Shown piece after piece: positions 25,470 to 34,082 of a stretch of 64,000 bases of DNA. The notes under the pieces are model-generated. The model saw nothing but the letters and a program-made list of their open reading frames with translations, made no database searches and was not told where the DNA came from. Each line of letters opens with the position of its first letter. The stretch's first letter is position 1. Both the position numbers and the translations under genes were made by a program. Origin of the DNA: Micromonospora citrea (GTDB lineage: Bacteria > Actinomycetota > Actinomycetes > Mycobacteriales > Micromonosporaceae); contig NZ_FMHZ01000002.1 of NCBI RefSeq assembly GCF_900090315.1, positions 4,806,501 through 4,870,500 on the forward strand, in the 5' to 3' direction.

Positions 25470-26637
25470 CTGGCCACTCCAGCCGGATCCGGGTGCCCGT
25501 CCCGGGCCGCGAGCTGACCACCGCCCGCCCGCCCACCGTGGACATCCGGCCGCGTACCGACTCGCGCAGCCCGTACCGGTGCGCCGGGACGCCCGCCGGG
25601 TCGAAGCCGGGGCCGTCGTCGGCGACCTCGACCACGACGGTGCCGTCGACCCGGACCAGCCGCAGCGCGGCGGTCGCGCCGGACGCGTGCCGGGCCACGT
25701 TGGACAGCGCGGCGTAGGCGCTCTCGGCGAGCGCCTCGGCGACCGGCGCCGGCACCGCGCAGGGGGTCAGTTCGGCGGCGACGGGCAGCTCCGGCAGGCG
25801 CGCCCGCACCGACCGCAGCCGCTCGTCCAGCGGCACCGGCCCGTCGGCGGGAGCCGACCGCGCGTCGGCAAGCGCGGCGAGCGTGCGCAGGTCGGCGGCG
25901 CACCGATCGCGCAGCGCCGCGGACGGGCCGGCGACCGCGCCCAGCCCGACCATGGTCAGCGTGGCCAGCACGGTGTCGTGCAGGTCACGGTTCTGCCGCC
26001 GCTCCGCCTCCCGGGCGGTACGCGCGATCAACGCCTCCCGGGTGAGCCGCTGGTCGGCGCCGAAGGCGGCGTCGGCGCGGCCGATCCGCCGGCGCATGAT
26101 CGCGGTCATCGCAGCCGCGCAGGCGGTCTGCACCAGCAGCGTCGCCGCGTGGGCGGTGGCCTCGTCGGGGTTGCCGGCGGCGTGCGCCCCGACCGCGTAC
26201 GCGCCGGTCACCAGCAGCCCCGCCGGCACCGACCAGCGCGCCGGGGCGGTGGCCTGCGTGTTGATCACCGTGGTGCTGGCGAGCACCGCGATCCAGCTCG
26301 CCTCGCCGGGGAGCACCTCGGGCGCCACCAGCACCGGGATCGCCAGGCACGCGGCAGTGGTGGCCGCCACGTCGCCGGCCACCAGCAGGCCGCCGATGCC
26401 GTGCCGCAGCGCCCGGTACGCGTACCAGACCGACCAGGCGGTCAGCGCCGCGACGGCCGGCACGAGCAGCGCCGGCTCGACCGGCGGGGTGCGCACCGAC
26501 AGGGCCACCACCGCGCCGACCAGGCCGCAGGTCAGGCGCAGCAGCGCCGGCAGCCGGGTGAAGATGAGGGTGAACGCGCCGCCGGCCGGCGTGTCCAGCG
26601 TGGTCGGCGACGTGCTCGGGGCGGCAACGGCCGGCAT
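25459..26637 (-). CDS. NarL-family sensor histidine kinase
   Basis: This 392-residue protein has about six transmembrane segments (residues 30-180). A dimerisation/phosphoacceptor region follows with His220 in RRQNRDLHDTVLATLTMV, the HisKA_3 signature. A C-terminal HATPase domain shows LSNVARHASGAT (N box), VEVADDGPGFDP (G1), YGLRESVRGRMSTVGG (G2) and SRPGTGTRIRLEWP. It is a complete kinase and the first gene of the three-gene operon. It lacks an extracytoplasmic loop of useful size, so it probably senses within the membrane. Confidence 0.93.
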   Translation of the reverse strand: MPAVAAPSTSPTTLDTPAGGAFTLIFTRLPALLRLTCGLVGAVVALSVRTPPVEPALLVPAVAALTAWSVWYAYRALRHGIGGLLVAGDVAATTAACLAIPVLVAPEVLPGEASWIAVLASTTVINTQATAPARWSVPAGLLVTGAYAVGAHAAGNPDEATAHAATLLVQTACAAAMTAIMRRRIGRADAAFGADQRLTREALIARTAREAERRQNRDLHDTVLATLTMVGLGAVAGPSAALRDRCAADLRTLAALADARSAPADGPVPLDERLRSVRARLPELPVAAELTPCAVPAPVAEALAESAYAALSNVARHASGATAALRLVRVDGTVVVEVADDGPGFDPAGVPAHRYGLRESVRGRMSTVGGRAVVSSRPGTGTRIRLEWPGGD

Positions 26638-26727
26638 CGGAAGAGGCGTCCTTCTGCGACAACGACCCGGTCCGGGTCCGCGCGGCGGAGATCGACGCCG
26701 GAGAATAACACGAGGACCGGCCCGGGA

Positions 26728-27636
26728 TCACCCTCGGTGCGCGCCGTGTCGCCGATCGGTCAACCCGGTCGTGTCGCGGTCGTCGTGGCTGTGGCCGTCG
26801 CCGTGGCTGTGGCCATCGTTGTCGCTGTGGCCGTCGCGGAGCCGTGCCGCCGCCAGCAGGTGTCCGCTGGCCCCGATGACCTCCGGGTCGCGCTCGAAGA
26901 CGGTGGCGCAGCGCAACACCTCCGCGAACAGCGACCCGTCGGACTCCGGGCCTCCCGCCACGCCCAGCATCGGCCACAGGGGACCCTCGACGCCGTACAG
27001 GTCGGGCCGGGGCAGCCCCGCCGCTTCGAACTCGTCGAGCACTTCGGACGGTCGGTGGAAGTAGGCGGTGGTGAAGCCGCCCGTGTCGTTGACGCCGGTC
27101 GCGTACGTGCGGAGCACCGAGGGTCGGCTCCGGTCGTCCACCCGACCCTGCCGGATCAGGTCCATCAGCGGCGCGTGGCGGCTGATCGTCGCCGTGACCA
27201 GCAGGCCGCCGGGCCGGGTCAGCCGGGCCGCCTCGCGCAGCGCCGCGACCCGGTCGGCGCGCTCGGTCAGGTGGTAGAGCGGCCCCATCAGCAGGGCCAC
27301 GTCGGCGCAGCCGTCGGCCAGCGGCAGCCGCCGGGCGTCGCCGACGGTCGCGCTCACCGTCGGGTAAGCCCGGCGGGCCGCCGCCGCGTGCGCGGGGACC
27401 AGGTCGACCAGGTGCACCCGGTGGCCGGCCGCCGCCAGCCAGCCCGCGTGCGCGCCGGGGCCGCCGCCGACGTCGAGTACCGTCGCGGGTGCCACCGGCA
27501 GCAGCCGGGTCAGCACCTGGCGGGTACGCAGGCCTTCCAGCCGCCCGAGCGGGGTGCGCTCCAGCCGGTCCGCCTCCACGAAGACGTCCGTGTAGTAGCG
27601 CACGATGTCCGGCTCCGCCGGCCGCGATTCCGTCAT
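26728..27636 (-). CDS. class I SAM-dependent methyltransferase with His-rich tail
   Basis: This 302-residue protein has motif I VLDVGGGPGAHAGWLAAAGH, the acidic end of beta-2 (VHLVDLVPAH), DARRLPLADGCADVALLMGPLYHLTERADR and TRPGGLLVTATISR. These are typical of small-molecule methyltransferases of the ubiE/rebM type. The last 35 residues (about 265-300) carry repeated Asp-Gly-His-Ser units rich in His and Asp, a candidate metal-binding tail that the family does not normally have. The substrate is unknown. It stands alone between a sensor operon and a divergent anchored protein. Confidence 0.87.
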   Translation of the reverse strand: MTESRPAEPDIVRYYTDVFVEADRLERTPLGRLEGLRTRQVLTRLLPVAPATVLDVGGGPGAHAGWLAAAGHRVHLVDLVPAHAAAARRAYPTVSATVGDARRLPLADGCADVALLMGPLYHLTERADRVAALREAARLTRPGGLLVTATISRHAPLMDLIRQGRVDDRSRPSVLRTYATGVNDTGGFTTAYFHRPSEVLDEFEAAGLPRPDLYGVEGPLWPMLGVAGGPESDGSLFAEVLRCATVFERDPEVIGASGHLLAAARLRDGHSDNDGHSHGDGHSHDDRDTTGLTDRRHGAHRG

Positions 27637-27825
27637 CCGTCGATGCTGGCCGCTTCCGGCGGCGCCGTCACACCGATTTTTCGGCCGCCCGCCTCGATGG
27701 CGGTGGCGAACGGCCCCGATGGCGAGGCCGGAACGGCGTCGGTGGTGGGAAGGCGACAGGCGCCGCCCATTTCGACGTCGGTGCTACGTTCACGCCATCG
27801 CCGTACTCACCGGCCGGAGGCGACC

Positions 27826-28449
27826 GTGAAGAGGTACGTGGGTCTGTTGGGTGTCGTCGTGGTGACAGCGGGCCTCGCCGTCGTGGGTGCGCTCGGCGGC
27901 GCCTACCTGGCCGACCGCGGCGCGTCCCGGCAGGCCGACTCCACCGCCGTCACCGGCCGCCCCGCGACGGGATCCGGTGACGCCGGGCCGGGCCCCTCCG
28001 GGTCGGCGGCCCGATCGGAGCCGCCGGCCCGGTCCGGGGCGCCGACCCCGTCGAAGTCGTCGGGGGAGCAGCCCGTGCCGCGGACGTACCGGCTCGACAG
28101 GGTCATCTACGACCGGGCCTCGATGAGCGTCACGCTGGTCAGCGCGGAGACGACCGGCGGCAAGCTGCGGCTGAACATCAGGTATCGCAACGATTCGCCG
28201 GTCGGGTGGCCGGTGAGCTGCCCGACCGCCGACGTCGACCTGGTCTCCTCCCAGGTCACCCTGCCGGACGGCCGGGCAGTGCGCCCCGAGCGGACCTGGT
28301 GCGCCGCCACCCGGGCCGGTGAGTCCTTCAGCATCAGGCCGGGCGAGCAGGTGGACAGCTGGGCCGTCTACCCGGCGATCCCGCCGGCCGGGTCGTCATT
28401 CGCGCTGACCTGGTACGACTTCCCTGACATCGAGGTCCGGCTCCGGTGA
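27826..28449 (+). CDS. membrane-anchored extracytoplasmic protein, unknown
   Basis: This 207-residue protein starts at GTG 27826 behind GGAGG at 6 bases. It has an N-terminal hydrophobic helix (VGLLGVVVVTAGLAVVGALGG) that can be a signal anchor. A Ser/Gly/Pro-rich linker (about 32-85) is followed by a beta-rich C-terminal domain (TYRLDRVIYDRASMSVTLVSAETTGGKLRLNIRYRN). Two Cys (SCPT and TWCAAT) may form a disulphide. The C-terminal half resembles DUF4352-type immunoglobulin-like domains of secreted lipoproteins, but the lipobox Cys is absent. Function unknown. Confidence 0.7.
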   Translation: MKRYVGLLGVVVVTAGLAVVGALGGAYLADRGASRQADSTAVTGRPATGSGDAGPGPSGSAARSEPPARSGAPTPSKSSGEQPVPRTYRLDRVIYDRASMSVTLVSAETTGGKLRLNIRYRNDSPVGWPVSCPTADVDLVSSQVTLPDGRAVRPERTWCAATRAGESFSIRPGEQVDSWAVYPAIPPAGSSFALTWYDFPDIEVRLR

Positions 28450-28489
28450 GCGCCGGGCGCGTGTCGTAGCCGTCGCCTATCCTCCGCGC

Positions 28490-29143
28490 GTGCCCCACGA
28501 CCAGCCTCCCGGGCCGCCCCTGCGCGAGCTGCCCGAGTGCCCCGCCCCGCTGCCGCGGGCCGCCTGGCACCGCATCATCGCCGAGCCCGAGGCGGTCGCC
28601 GGTCACCTCGCCCGCGCGGCCGTCGACGAGGCAGGCGCGGTGGCCCGCGACTGGGTCGCCGGGCAACGGGCGACGTTTCCGGGCGCGCCCGCCCTCACCG
28701 TGGCCCACGGGGCTCGGGCGCACCTGCGCCACCTCCTGCTCTATGCCGGGCCGGTGCGGGTGCGCTCGGCGCTCACCCCGGCCGACGCCGTGACCGCGTG
28801 GTCGGAGCTGGCCTGGTACCAGGCGCTGCTCGTGCTGCACGTCGCCGCGGCGCTCGGCGCGGACCCGCAGGACCCGCGCCGGGCCCGGGACCTGCTGACC
28901 CTGTGGCGGGTCCGTGGCGACGTCCCGTCCCCCTTGGACGCTCCGGCACCGACGGAAGAGCGGCTGCGCGAGGTCACGCCAGGGCTGGCGTCGACGCTGG
29001 GCCGGCTGACCGGCCGGCGCCGCCGGGGCGTCACGGCGTTCGCGCCCGATCCGAGCTGGGGATACGTCGCCAGCGACGATGCCCGCACGCTGCGGCCGCT
29101 GGCCGATCGAGCGATCCGGTTGTACGGTTCCGCGCCCTCCTGA
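28490..29143 (+). CDS. hypothetical protein, conserved-looking
   Basis: This 217-residue protein starts at GTG 28490, six bases after a TATCCT -10 box, so leaderless translation is likely. It is mostly helical with Trp-rich segments (AWHRIIAEPEAV, VARDWVAGQ, AWSELAWYQALLVLHVAAALG) and a C-terminal basic stretch GRLTGRRRRGVTAFAPDPSWGY. No domain recognised. It lies between two unrelated genes and gives no context. Confidence 0.6.
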   Translation: MPHDQPPGPPLRELPECPAPLPRAAWHRIIAEPEAVAGHLARAAVDEAGAVARDWVAGQRATFPGAPALTVAHGARAHLRHLLLYAGPVRVRSALTPADAVTAWSELAWYQALLVLHVAAALGADPQDPRRARDLLTLWRVRGDVPSPLDAPAPTEERLREVTPGLASTLGRLTGRRRRGVTAFAPDPSWGYVASDDARTLRPLADRAIRLYGSAPS

Positions 29144-29207
29144 CCGCCGTGTCCCATGTCGCCGCCGCCGGCCCCGGGGGTGTCTGTGCGGGTCGGGAGT
29201 TCGTCCA

Positions 29208-29250
29208 CCCTATGTAGACGTCCGCCATAGGGCTATGTAGAGTTTCGAGC
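29208..29250 (+). promoter_or_regulatory. promoter and likely operator of the PadR gene
   Basis: Arms ccctatg (29208-29214) and cataggg (29226-29232) form an inverted repeat, and ctatgtaga is duplicated at 29210-29218 and 29233-29241. TAGAGT (29238-29243) then lies 7 bases before ATG 29251. PadR regulators normally bind palindromic sites overlapping their own promoter, so this is a plausible autoregulatory site. Confidence 0.6.
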
Positions 29251-29580
29251 ATGGGAGTGAGGATCACCGTGCCAGTGGCCAAGGTGCTCGCCGTGCTGCT
29301 CAACGAGCCGGACGGCGAGCACTACGGGCTGCGACTGATGCAGCAGACGGGGGTGGCCAGCGGGACGCTCTATCCGGTCCTCGCCCGGCTCCAGGACGCG
29401 GGCTGGCTCACCGCCCGGTGGGAGGACGAGGACCCGGCCGAGGCGGGCCGGCCCGTCCGGCGCTACTACCAGCTCACGGCCGAGGGCGTCACCCACGCCC
29501 GGGCGGTGCTGGCCGAGCTGCGCGCCACCACCACGGTCGCGGACACCACCGCGTCGGCCCAGGCGAGGCCGGCGTGGTGA
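29251..29580 (+). CDS. PadR-family transcriptional regulator
   Basis: This 109-residue protein is a small PadR of the PadR-s2 type. It has a winged helix with VAKVLAVLLNEPDGEHYGLRLMQQTGVASGTLYPVLARLQDAGWLTARWE, and RPVRRYYQLTAEGVTHARAVLAEL as wing and start of the dimerisation helix. The GTL-Y-P-x-L-x-R-L core is diagnostic. Its stop overlaps the GTG of the next gene (GTGA), forming the common PadR plus membrane-protein pair. In such pairs the regulator represses its own operon until a cell-envelope stress or drug appears. Confidence 0.93.
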   Translation: MGVRITVPVAKVLAVLLNEPDGEHYGLRLMQQTGVASGTLYPVLARLQDAGWLTARWEDEDPAEAGRPVRRYYQLTAEGVTHARAVLAELRATTTVADTTASAQARPAW

Positions 29581-30569
29581 CCGTGGCCAACCCGCTGGTC
29601 CACTGGCTGCTCCGCCTCGCGGCGCGGCGGTGGCCGGCGGAGCAGCGCGCCGACCTGATGCGCGAATGGTCCGCCGAGATCGCCACCATCGCCCGGGACG
29701 CCACCATCCGTCCCGTCGCCCGCCACTGGCGCATGCTCGCCTTCAGCGGGAGCCTCGCGGCCACCCCGGGCCCCGTCCCGTACGCGCCGTTCGGCGTGAA
29801 GCGGATCGTCGTCGTCGTGGCGGCGTTGTCGGCGTACCTGCTCGGCCTCACGCTGGTGCAGCGGGCCTGGTACGGCGTCTACCAGGTTCGGGCCGAGGGC
29901 GACCGGCCGATCGTCGACGACGGCGGCCTCGCCGCCCGGCTCCTCGTCGGCGCCGTCGCCCTGGCTCCCGTCGTCGTGGCCGCGCTGGCCGGGTGGCTGG
30001 TCGGCCGGCGGTCCGCGCCGGCGGTACGGCCGATGTCGTTGGGCCTGTGCCTGATCGCCGTGGTCGCCGCCTGGGTGGGCGTCGGCTTCATGCTCGACGC
30101 CGTGGGCGGCGGTTACACCGTGCCCACGATGGGCTACCACTTCGGCAGCCAGCCCGCCGGCATGGTGGCGAGCTGGGTCGTCTGGTTGCTCTGCTTCGCG
30201 GCAGTCGCCGGGCTGCTGCGCGGGGCCGCCCGTCGCCGCCTGCTCCTCGGGTTCCTCGGCGCGGTGACAGTGGCCGCGGTGGCGGTCACCGCCGGCACGT
30301 TCGTGCAGTTCGACTCGGCCACCGCTCCGCGGACCGAGGCGTGGAAGTGGTTCGCCCAGTGGCTGGTGCCGTCCCACCCGTTCGAGACCGCCTTCGACGC
30401 GGGAGGGGACAGCTTCCACTCCGCGCGCGGGGTGATCTTCTTCGTCAGCTCCTACCCGCACGTCCTGCTCGCGGTCGCCGCGTTCGGCGTGGCATTCCTC
30501 CTCGCCGGAAGGCGGGCCGGCCACCGGGTCGGAGTCGACGGCGCGGAGCCCGACACGCAACCCGCTTGA
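29577..30569 (+). CDS. multi-pass membrane protein paired with PadR
   Basis: This 330-residue protein starts at GTG 29577, overlapping the PadR stop by 4 bases. It has a short cytoplasmic N-terminus (HWLLRLAARRWPAEQRADLMREWSAEIATIARD), a motif often found in PadR-linked permease or DUF1700-like proteins. About six transmembrane helices follow (near residues 85-105, 125-145, 155-175, 195-215, 220-245 and 300-320). The LMREWxAE signature is common in actinobacterial membrane proteins downstream of PadR regulators. No transport family is certain. Confidence 0.8.
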   Translation: MTVANPLVHWLLRLAARRWPAEQRADLMREWSAEIATIARDATIRPVARHWRMLAFSGSLAATPGPVPYAPFGVKRIVVVVAALSAYLLGLTLVQRAWYGVYQVRAEGDRPIVDDGGLAARLLVGAVALAPVVVAALAGWLVGRRSAPAVRPMSLGLCLIAVVAAWVGVGFMLDAVGGGYTVPTMGYHFGSQPAGMVASWVVWLLCFAAVAGLLRGAARRRLLLGFLGAVTVAAVAVTAGTFVQFDSATAPRTEAWKWFAQWLVPSHPFETAFDAGGDSFHSARGVIFFVSSYPHVLLAVAAFGVAFLLAGRRAGHRVGVDGAEPDTQPA

Positions 30570-30601
30570 TCGGTCGCGCGGATGCCAGCACCCTCGACGG
30601 G

Positions 30602-31789
30602 ATGACGGCCTACTCCGTGTTGTGGCGCAGCCCGGGGGCGGTCACGGTCACCGCCGCGGGACTCGTGGGGCGGCTGCCGATAGCGATGGTCTCCCTCGGC
30701 ATCGTCCTGCTGGTGCGGTCCCGGTCGGGATTCGCCGATGCCGGCGTCGTCGCCGGGGCGTACGTCTTCGCGGGCGCGGCGGCGACGCCGGTCCTCGGCC
30801 GGGTCATGGACCGGGCCGGCCAGCGCCGCGTCCTGCCGGTCCTGCTGGTCGGCTATCCGGGCGCCCTGGTCGGCCTCGTCCTCGCCGTGGCCGGTGGCGC
30901 GCCGGTGGCCGTCCTGATCGGATGCGCGGCCGTGGCGGGGCTGCTGATGCCGAACGTCGGGGCGATCGTGCGGTCCCGGTGGAGCCACCTGACCGCCGGG
31001 GCCGTACGCCAGTCGGCGTTCGCCTGGGAGTCGGTGGTCGACGAGTTCATCTACGTCGTGGGGCCGATCGTCGTCACGTCGGTCGCGGCGGCGATCGCAC
31101 CATCGGCGGGCGTGCTGATCGCGGCGGCGCTGGCCGCCGCCGGCCTGTCGGTCCTGTGGTCGCACCGGAGTTCCACACCGCCCGTGGTACGACGGGCGAC
31201 GGGCCAGGCGTCGGCGGAATCCGTGTCGGGGGTGTGGCCGGTGCTGCTCGCTCTCCTCGGCGTCGGCGCGCTCCTGGGCGCGGTAGACGTGGCGACCCTC
31301 GCGCTGGCCGAGCAGGCGGGCCGGAGCGCGTGGGCCGGACCGCTCCTGGCGGTCCTCGCCTTCGGCAGCCTGATCGCCGGGCTCGGCTACGGCGCGCGGT
31401 CCTGGCGGGCGCCGGTCGGCCACCGGCTGGCGATCGGAGCGGCCGGACTCCTCGCGGGCTGCGCGTCCCTGACCGTCCTGCCCTTCCCGGCGCTCGCCGG
31501 CGGTCTGCTGCTCACCGGTCTCTTCCTCGCCCCCAGCTTCGCCACCGGCTTCACCCACGCCGCCGACCTGGCCCCCGCGTCGCGCCGGACCGAGGTGCTG
31601 ACCTGGGTGTCGAGCGCGGTCGGCCTCGGCGGCACCATCGGGGTCGCCACGGGAGGCTGGGTGAGCCAGCACCTGGGGCCCCGGGTCGCCTTCGCGATGG
31701 CGGCGGGTTTCGCGCTGGTCTCGGCCGCCGCGGCGCTGGTCGTCGCCGTCCGCCAGCGCGGCGCACGGGTCGTCGAGGCCGGTGGCTGA
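30602..31789 (+). CDS. MFS transporter
   Basis: This 395-residue protein has twelve predicted transmembrane helices. A loop GRVMDRAGQRRVLPV matches the MFS motif A position, and the two halves are related (VTAAGLVGRLPIAMVSLGIVLL and AGPLLAVLAFGSLIAGLGYGAR). It resembles actinobacterial MFS exporters annotated as drug or sugar transporters; the substrate is unknown. It begins 32 bases after the previous gene and may share its transcript. No Shine-Dalgarno is obvious. Confidence 0.87.
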   Translation: MTAYSVLWRSPGAVTVTAAGLVGRLPIAMVSLGIVLLVRSRSGFADAGVVAGAYVFAGAAATPVLGRVMDRAGQRRVLPVLLVGYPGALVGLVLAVAGGAPVAVLIGCAAVAGLLMPNVGAIVRSRWSHLTAGAVRQSAFAWESVVDEFIYVVGPIVVTSVAAAIAPSAGVLIAAALAAAGLSVLWSHRSSTPPVVRRATGQASAESVSGVWPVLLALLGVGALLGAVDVATLALAEQAGRSAWAGPLLAVLAFGSLIAGLGYGARSWRAPVGHRLAIGAAGLLAGCASLTVLPFPALAGGLLLTGLFLAPSFATGFTHAADLAPASRRTEVLTWVSSAVGLGGTIGVATGGWVSQHLGPRVAFAMAAGFALVSAAAALVVAVRQRGARVVEAGG

Positions 31790-31913
31790 GCTTCGAGGCC
31801 GGGCGGCGCCGGGTCGAACCGTCGGCACCGTGACGGGCCACCACGGACCACGCGGCGCGTACAGGCATGCGAGATCGAAGTACGGCCTGCCGTTCGGCCG
31901 AGAGAGGTGTCTG

Positions 31914-31986
31914 TGCGCCCGGCAGGATTCGAACCTGCGGCCTTGGGATTAGAAGTCCCCTGCTCTATCCGCTGAGCTACGGGCGC
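31914..31986 (-). tRNA. tRNA-Arg (anticodon UCU)
   Basis: The minus-strand sequence folds as a cloverleaf of 73 bases: a 7-bp acceptor GCGCCCG/CGGGCGC, D arm GCTC...GAGC, anticodon loop CTTCTAA giving anticodon TCT, and T arm GCAGG-TTCGAAT-CCTGC. The discriminator base is A and CCA is not encoded. UCU reads AGA codons, which are rare in this GC-rich genome. The first anticodon-stem pair is a mismatch (G-A). It stands alone in a 363-base gap; the remaining bases show no other feature. Confidence 0.95.
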
Positions 31987-32152
31987 GCGGCGTACGTGTC
32001 GCGCCAGAAGGGTACCGCCGCCCACCGGGTGACCGGTGGAACGGGTGGTGGCGTCCCACGTCGTCGATCAGGGTCGCACGCACGCCCGTCGGAGGTCACC
32101 CCGGTTCCGCCGTCCGTGCGGTCGCCGGACCGGCTGGTCGTACCCTCGGCTG

Positions 32153-32857
32153 GTGCTGCTTGACCCGGACACCGAGAACGACGTCGCCTACGAGCTGTGC
32201 CAGCTCCTCGGCCGCGCGATCCTGCCCATCCGCCGGACCGACGCCGGGGCCGCCGACGGCGGCCGGGACGAGGGCACCGCGTTCCTCTTCACCGGGCAGG
32301 GGCGGGAGTACCTGCTGACGGCCGACGCCCTCACCCACGCCCCGGCGGGGGAGATCGGGCTGCGGGCGAGCGTGACCGAGCCGGCCGGGGTGGCCGGCGA
32401 CGCCGTGGCCCTGCCCGACTTCGCCGCCCGCTGGCGGCACCGGGCGGACCTCGGCGTCGCGATCATGCCCACCGGCGGCCTGCACGAGCTCGCTGACTCG
32501 GCGGGCTGGCGCTGGCGTACCCAACAGGTGCCGGATCCCGTCGCGGCCGACCGGGACGCGATCGCCCGCATCGGCGCGGAGCCGGGTTCCGCCATCGTCC
32601 TCGCCCACGGGGTCGGCGCGGGCGGTGCGCGGCCGCTGGAGGTGGCGATCGAGCGGGTCGCGCGGGTGGGCGACGGCGTCCGGGTCACCACCGGGCTGCC
32701 CCTCGGCTACGTCGGCGCGCCCGTCTTCGGCGTGCAGGCCGGCGGCGGCGACGGCGAGGTGGGGCTGCGGTGCCTCGGCCTGGTCCTGCCGGCCCGCGAC
32801 GGCGGTCACCCGCTGGCCACCTTCGACCGCATCCGCGAGGCGTTCGCCGCCGGGTGA
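32153..32857 (+). CDS. hypothetical protein, possibly trypsin-fold-like
   Basis: This 234-residue protein begins at GTG 32153 after a TACCCT box and six bases (leaderless). The layout (AFLFTGQGREYLLTADAL, RHRADLGVAIMPTG, GLPLGYVGAPVFGVQ) recalls a chymotrypsin-like fold with a His-Asp-Ser arrangement of strands. However, the catalytic residues are not convincingly present (YVGAPVF in place of GxSGxP), so it may be an inactive relative. No signal peptide. Confidence in the fold is low. Confidence 0.62.
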   Translation: MLLDPDTENDVAYELCQLLGRAILPIRRTDAGAADGGRDEGTAFLFTGQGREYLLTADALTHAPAGEIGLRASVTEPAGVAGDAVALPDFAARWRHRADLGVAIMPTGGLHELADSAGWRWRTQQVPDPVAADRDAIARIGAEPGSAIVLAHGVGAGGARPLEVAIERVARVGDGVRVTTGLPLGYVGAPVFGVQAGGGDGEVGLRCLGLVLPARDGGHPLATFDRIREAFAAG

Positions 32858-32876
32858 GGCCGCGTGAACGGCCGGC

Positions 32877-33914
32877 TCAGCCGCCCTGGGCGGGGGCGCC
32901 CGCCGGGTCGACGTCGTCGGCCGGCCGCCGGCTCGCCGGTGGGCGCTCGCCGTCGCGGACCGTCGGCCCGGCGTCGAAGAACGCGTCGGCCCAGCGCCCG
33001 ACCTCCTCGAAGACCCTTTCGCGTACGGCGGGGCCGGAGAGCGTGAGGTCGTGCATGCCGCCGTCGAAGCGTGCGACGGTGACGTGCCGGCCGAGGCGGG
33101 GCGCCCAGCGCACCATGTGCTCGACGTCGAGGACGGCGTCGGCGAGGGCGGCCGACTCGTGCCACCTCCTGCCCTTGAACGAGCGGGTCGAGCAGGCGAG
33201 CAGCACCGGCACCTGGATGTCCAGCCCGGCGCGGAGCTGCCGCTGGGCGGTGCGGATGGCGTTCAGCCAGCCGGCCCGGACGGGGAACCCGGCGAGCGGC
33301 TTCCAGGTCAGGTCGTAGTCCCATTCGCCGTGGTGCTCGGCGTGGATGCTCTGGCTGTAGACGGTGCCCAGCCCGAACGGCAGGACGCGGCGGGGCGCGC
33401 GACGGCCCAGGGGGGCGACGAGGGCGGCGAGCGGCCGGCGGACGGCCCAGGGGGCGTTGATGTCGAAGAAGGGGCTGTTCAGGAAGAGCCCGTCGATGAT
33501 CCCGGCGTCGCGGCGCGCGTGCGCCCAGAGCGGCATGATCAGCCCGCCGGTGGAGTGGCCCATCGCGAGCAGGACGTCGTGCCCGTCGTCCTCGCGAATG
33601 ATCCTCGCGGCGGCGTCCAGCTCGGGGAAGTGGTCGCTGACGTCGCGGCAGAAGTTCGGCGTCTGGTGGGGCAGCAGGCTGCGCCCGTACTTGCGCAGGT
33701 CGAGGGCGTAGAAGTCCCACCCCCGCTCGGCGAAGAAGTGGCCGAGGTGGGCCTGGAAGAAGTAGTCGGTGAAGCCGTGCGTGTAGAGCACGGCCCGCCT
33801 GGTCGGGCGGTCGGCCCGGCGACGGACCAGGGTGGCGACCACCGGTCCCTCGTCGTCGGTGCCCAAGTCGATCGTCTGCCGCTCGTACGGCGGGCCCAGC
33901 ACGTCGGGTTCCAC
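32877..33914 (-). CDS. alpha/beta hydrolase (serine aminopeptidase/monoglyceride-lipase-like)
   Basis: This 345-residue protein has a nucleophile Ser in LLAMGHSTGGLIMPLW (GxSxG), THGFTDYFFQAHLGHFFAERGWDFYALDLRKYGRS and a late DGGMHDLTLSGP carrying Asp/His of the triad. This layout is the Hydrolase_4 (lysophospholipase) group. The frame allows TTG at 33935, but GTG 33914 lies six bases after a TACGGT -10 box and is preferred. The last 30 residues are a Pro/Arg-rich tail. Substrate unknown, probably an acylglycerol or ester. Confidence 0.87.
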   Translation of the reverse strand: MEPDVLGPPYERQTIDLGTDDEGPVVATLVRRRADRPTRRAVLYTHGFTDYFFQAHLGHFFAERGWDFYALDLRKYGRSLLPHQTPNFCRDVSDHFPELDAAARIIREDDGHDVLLAMGHSTGGLIMPLWAHARRDAGIIDGLFLNSPFFDINAPWAVRRPLAALVAPLGRRAPRRVLPFGLGTVYSQSIHAEHHGEWDYDLTWKPLAGFPVRAGWLNAIRTAQRQLRAGLDIQVPVLLACSTRSFKGRRWHESAALADAVLDVEHMVRWAPRLGRHVTVARFDGGMHDLTLSGPAVRERVFEEVGRWADAFFDAGPTVRDGERPPASRRPADDVDPAGAPAQGG

Positions 33915-34082
33915 GAACCGACCGTACGCCCGCAAGCTACCGGACGGTAGCCCCAGCGTGCCCGGCTCCTCGCGTCGCCCGGCCTTCCGGGTGCCCGGCC
34001 TCTCGGCTTTCCGCGTGCCCGGCTCCCCGGGTGCCCGGCCCCGCCCGCCCGCACCCGGCGGACGGGGCCTCGGGCGTACGCC

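Noticed and set aside
25075..28449. 1124-residue plus-strand frame
   Set aside because: Only its last 207 codons (from GTG 27826) look real; the rest is antisense to sensor-kinase and methyltransferase genes.
33958..34040. tandem repeat array downstream of the HPF-like gene
   Set aside because: Copies of gtgcccggc are short, unevenly spaced and typical of GC-rich background.
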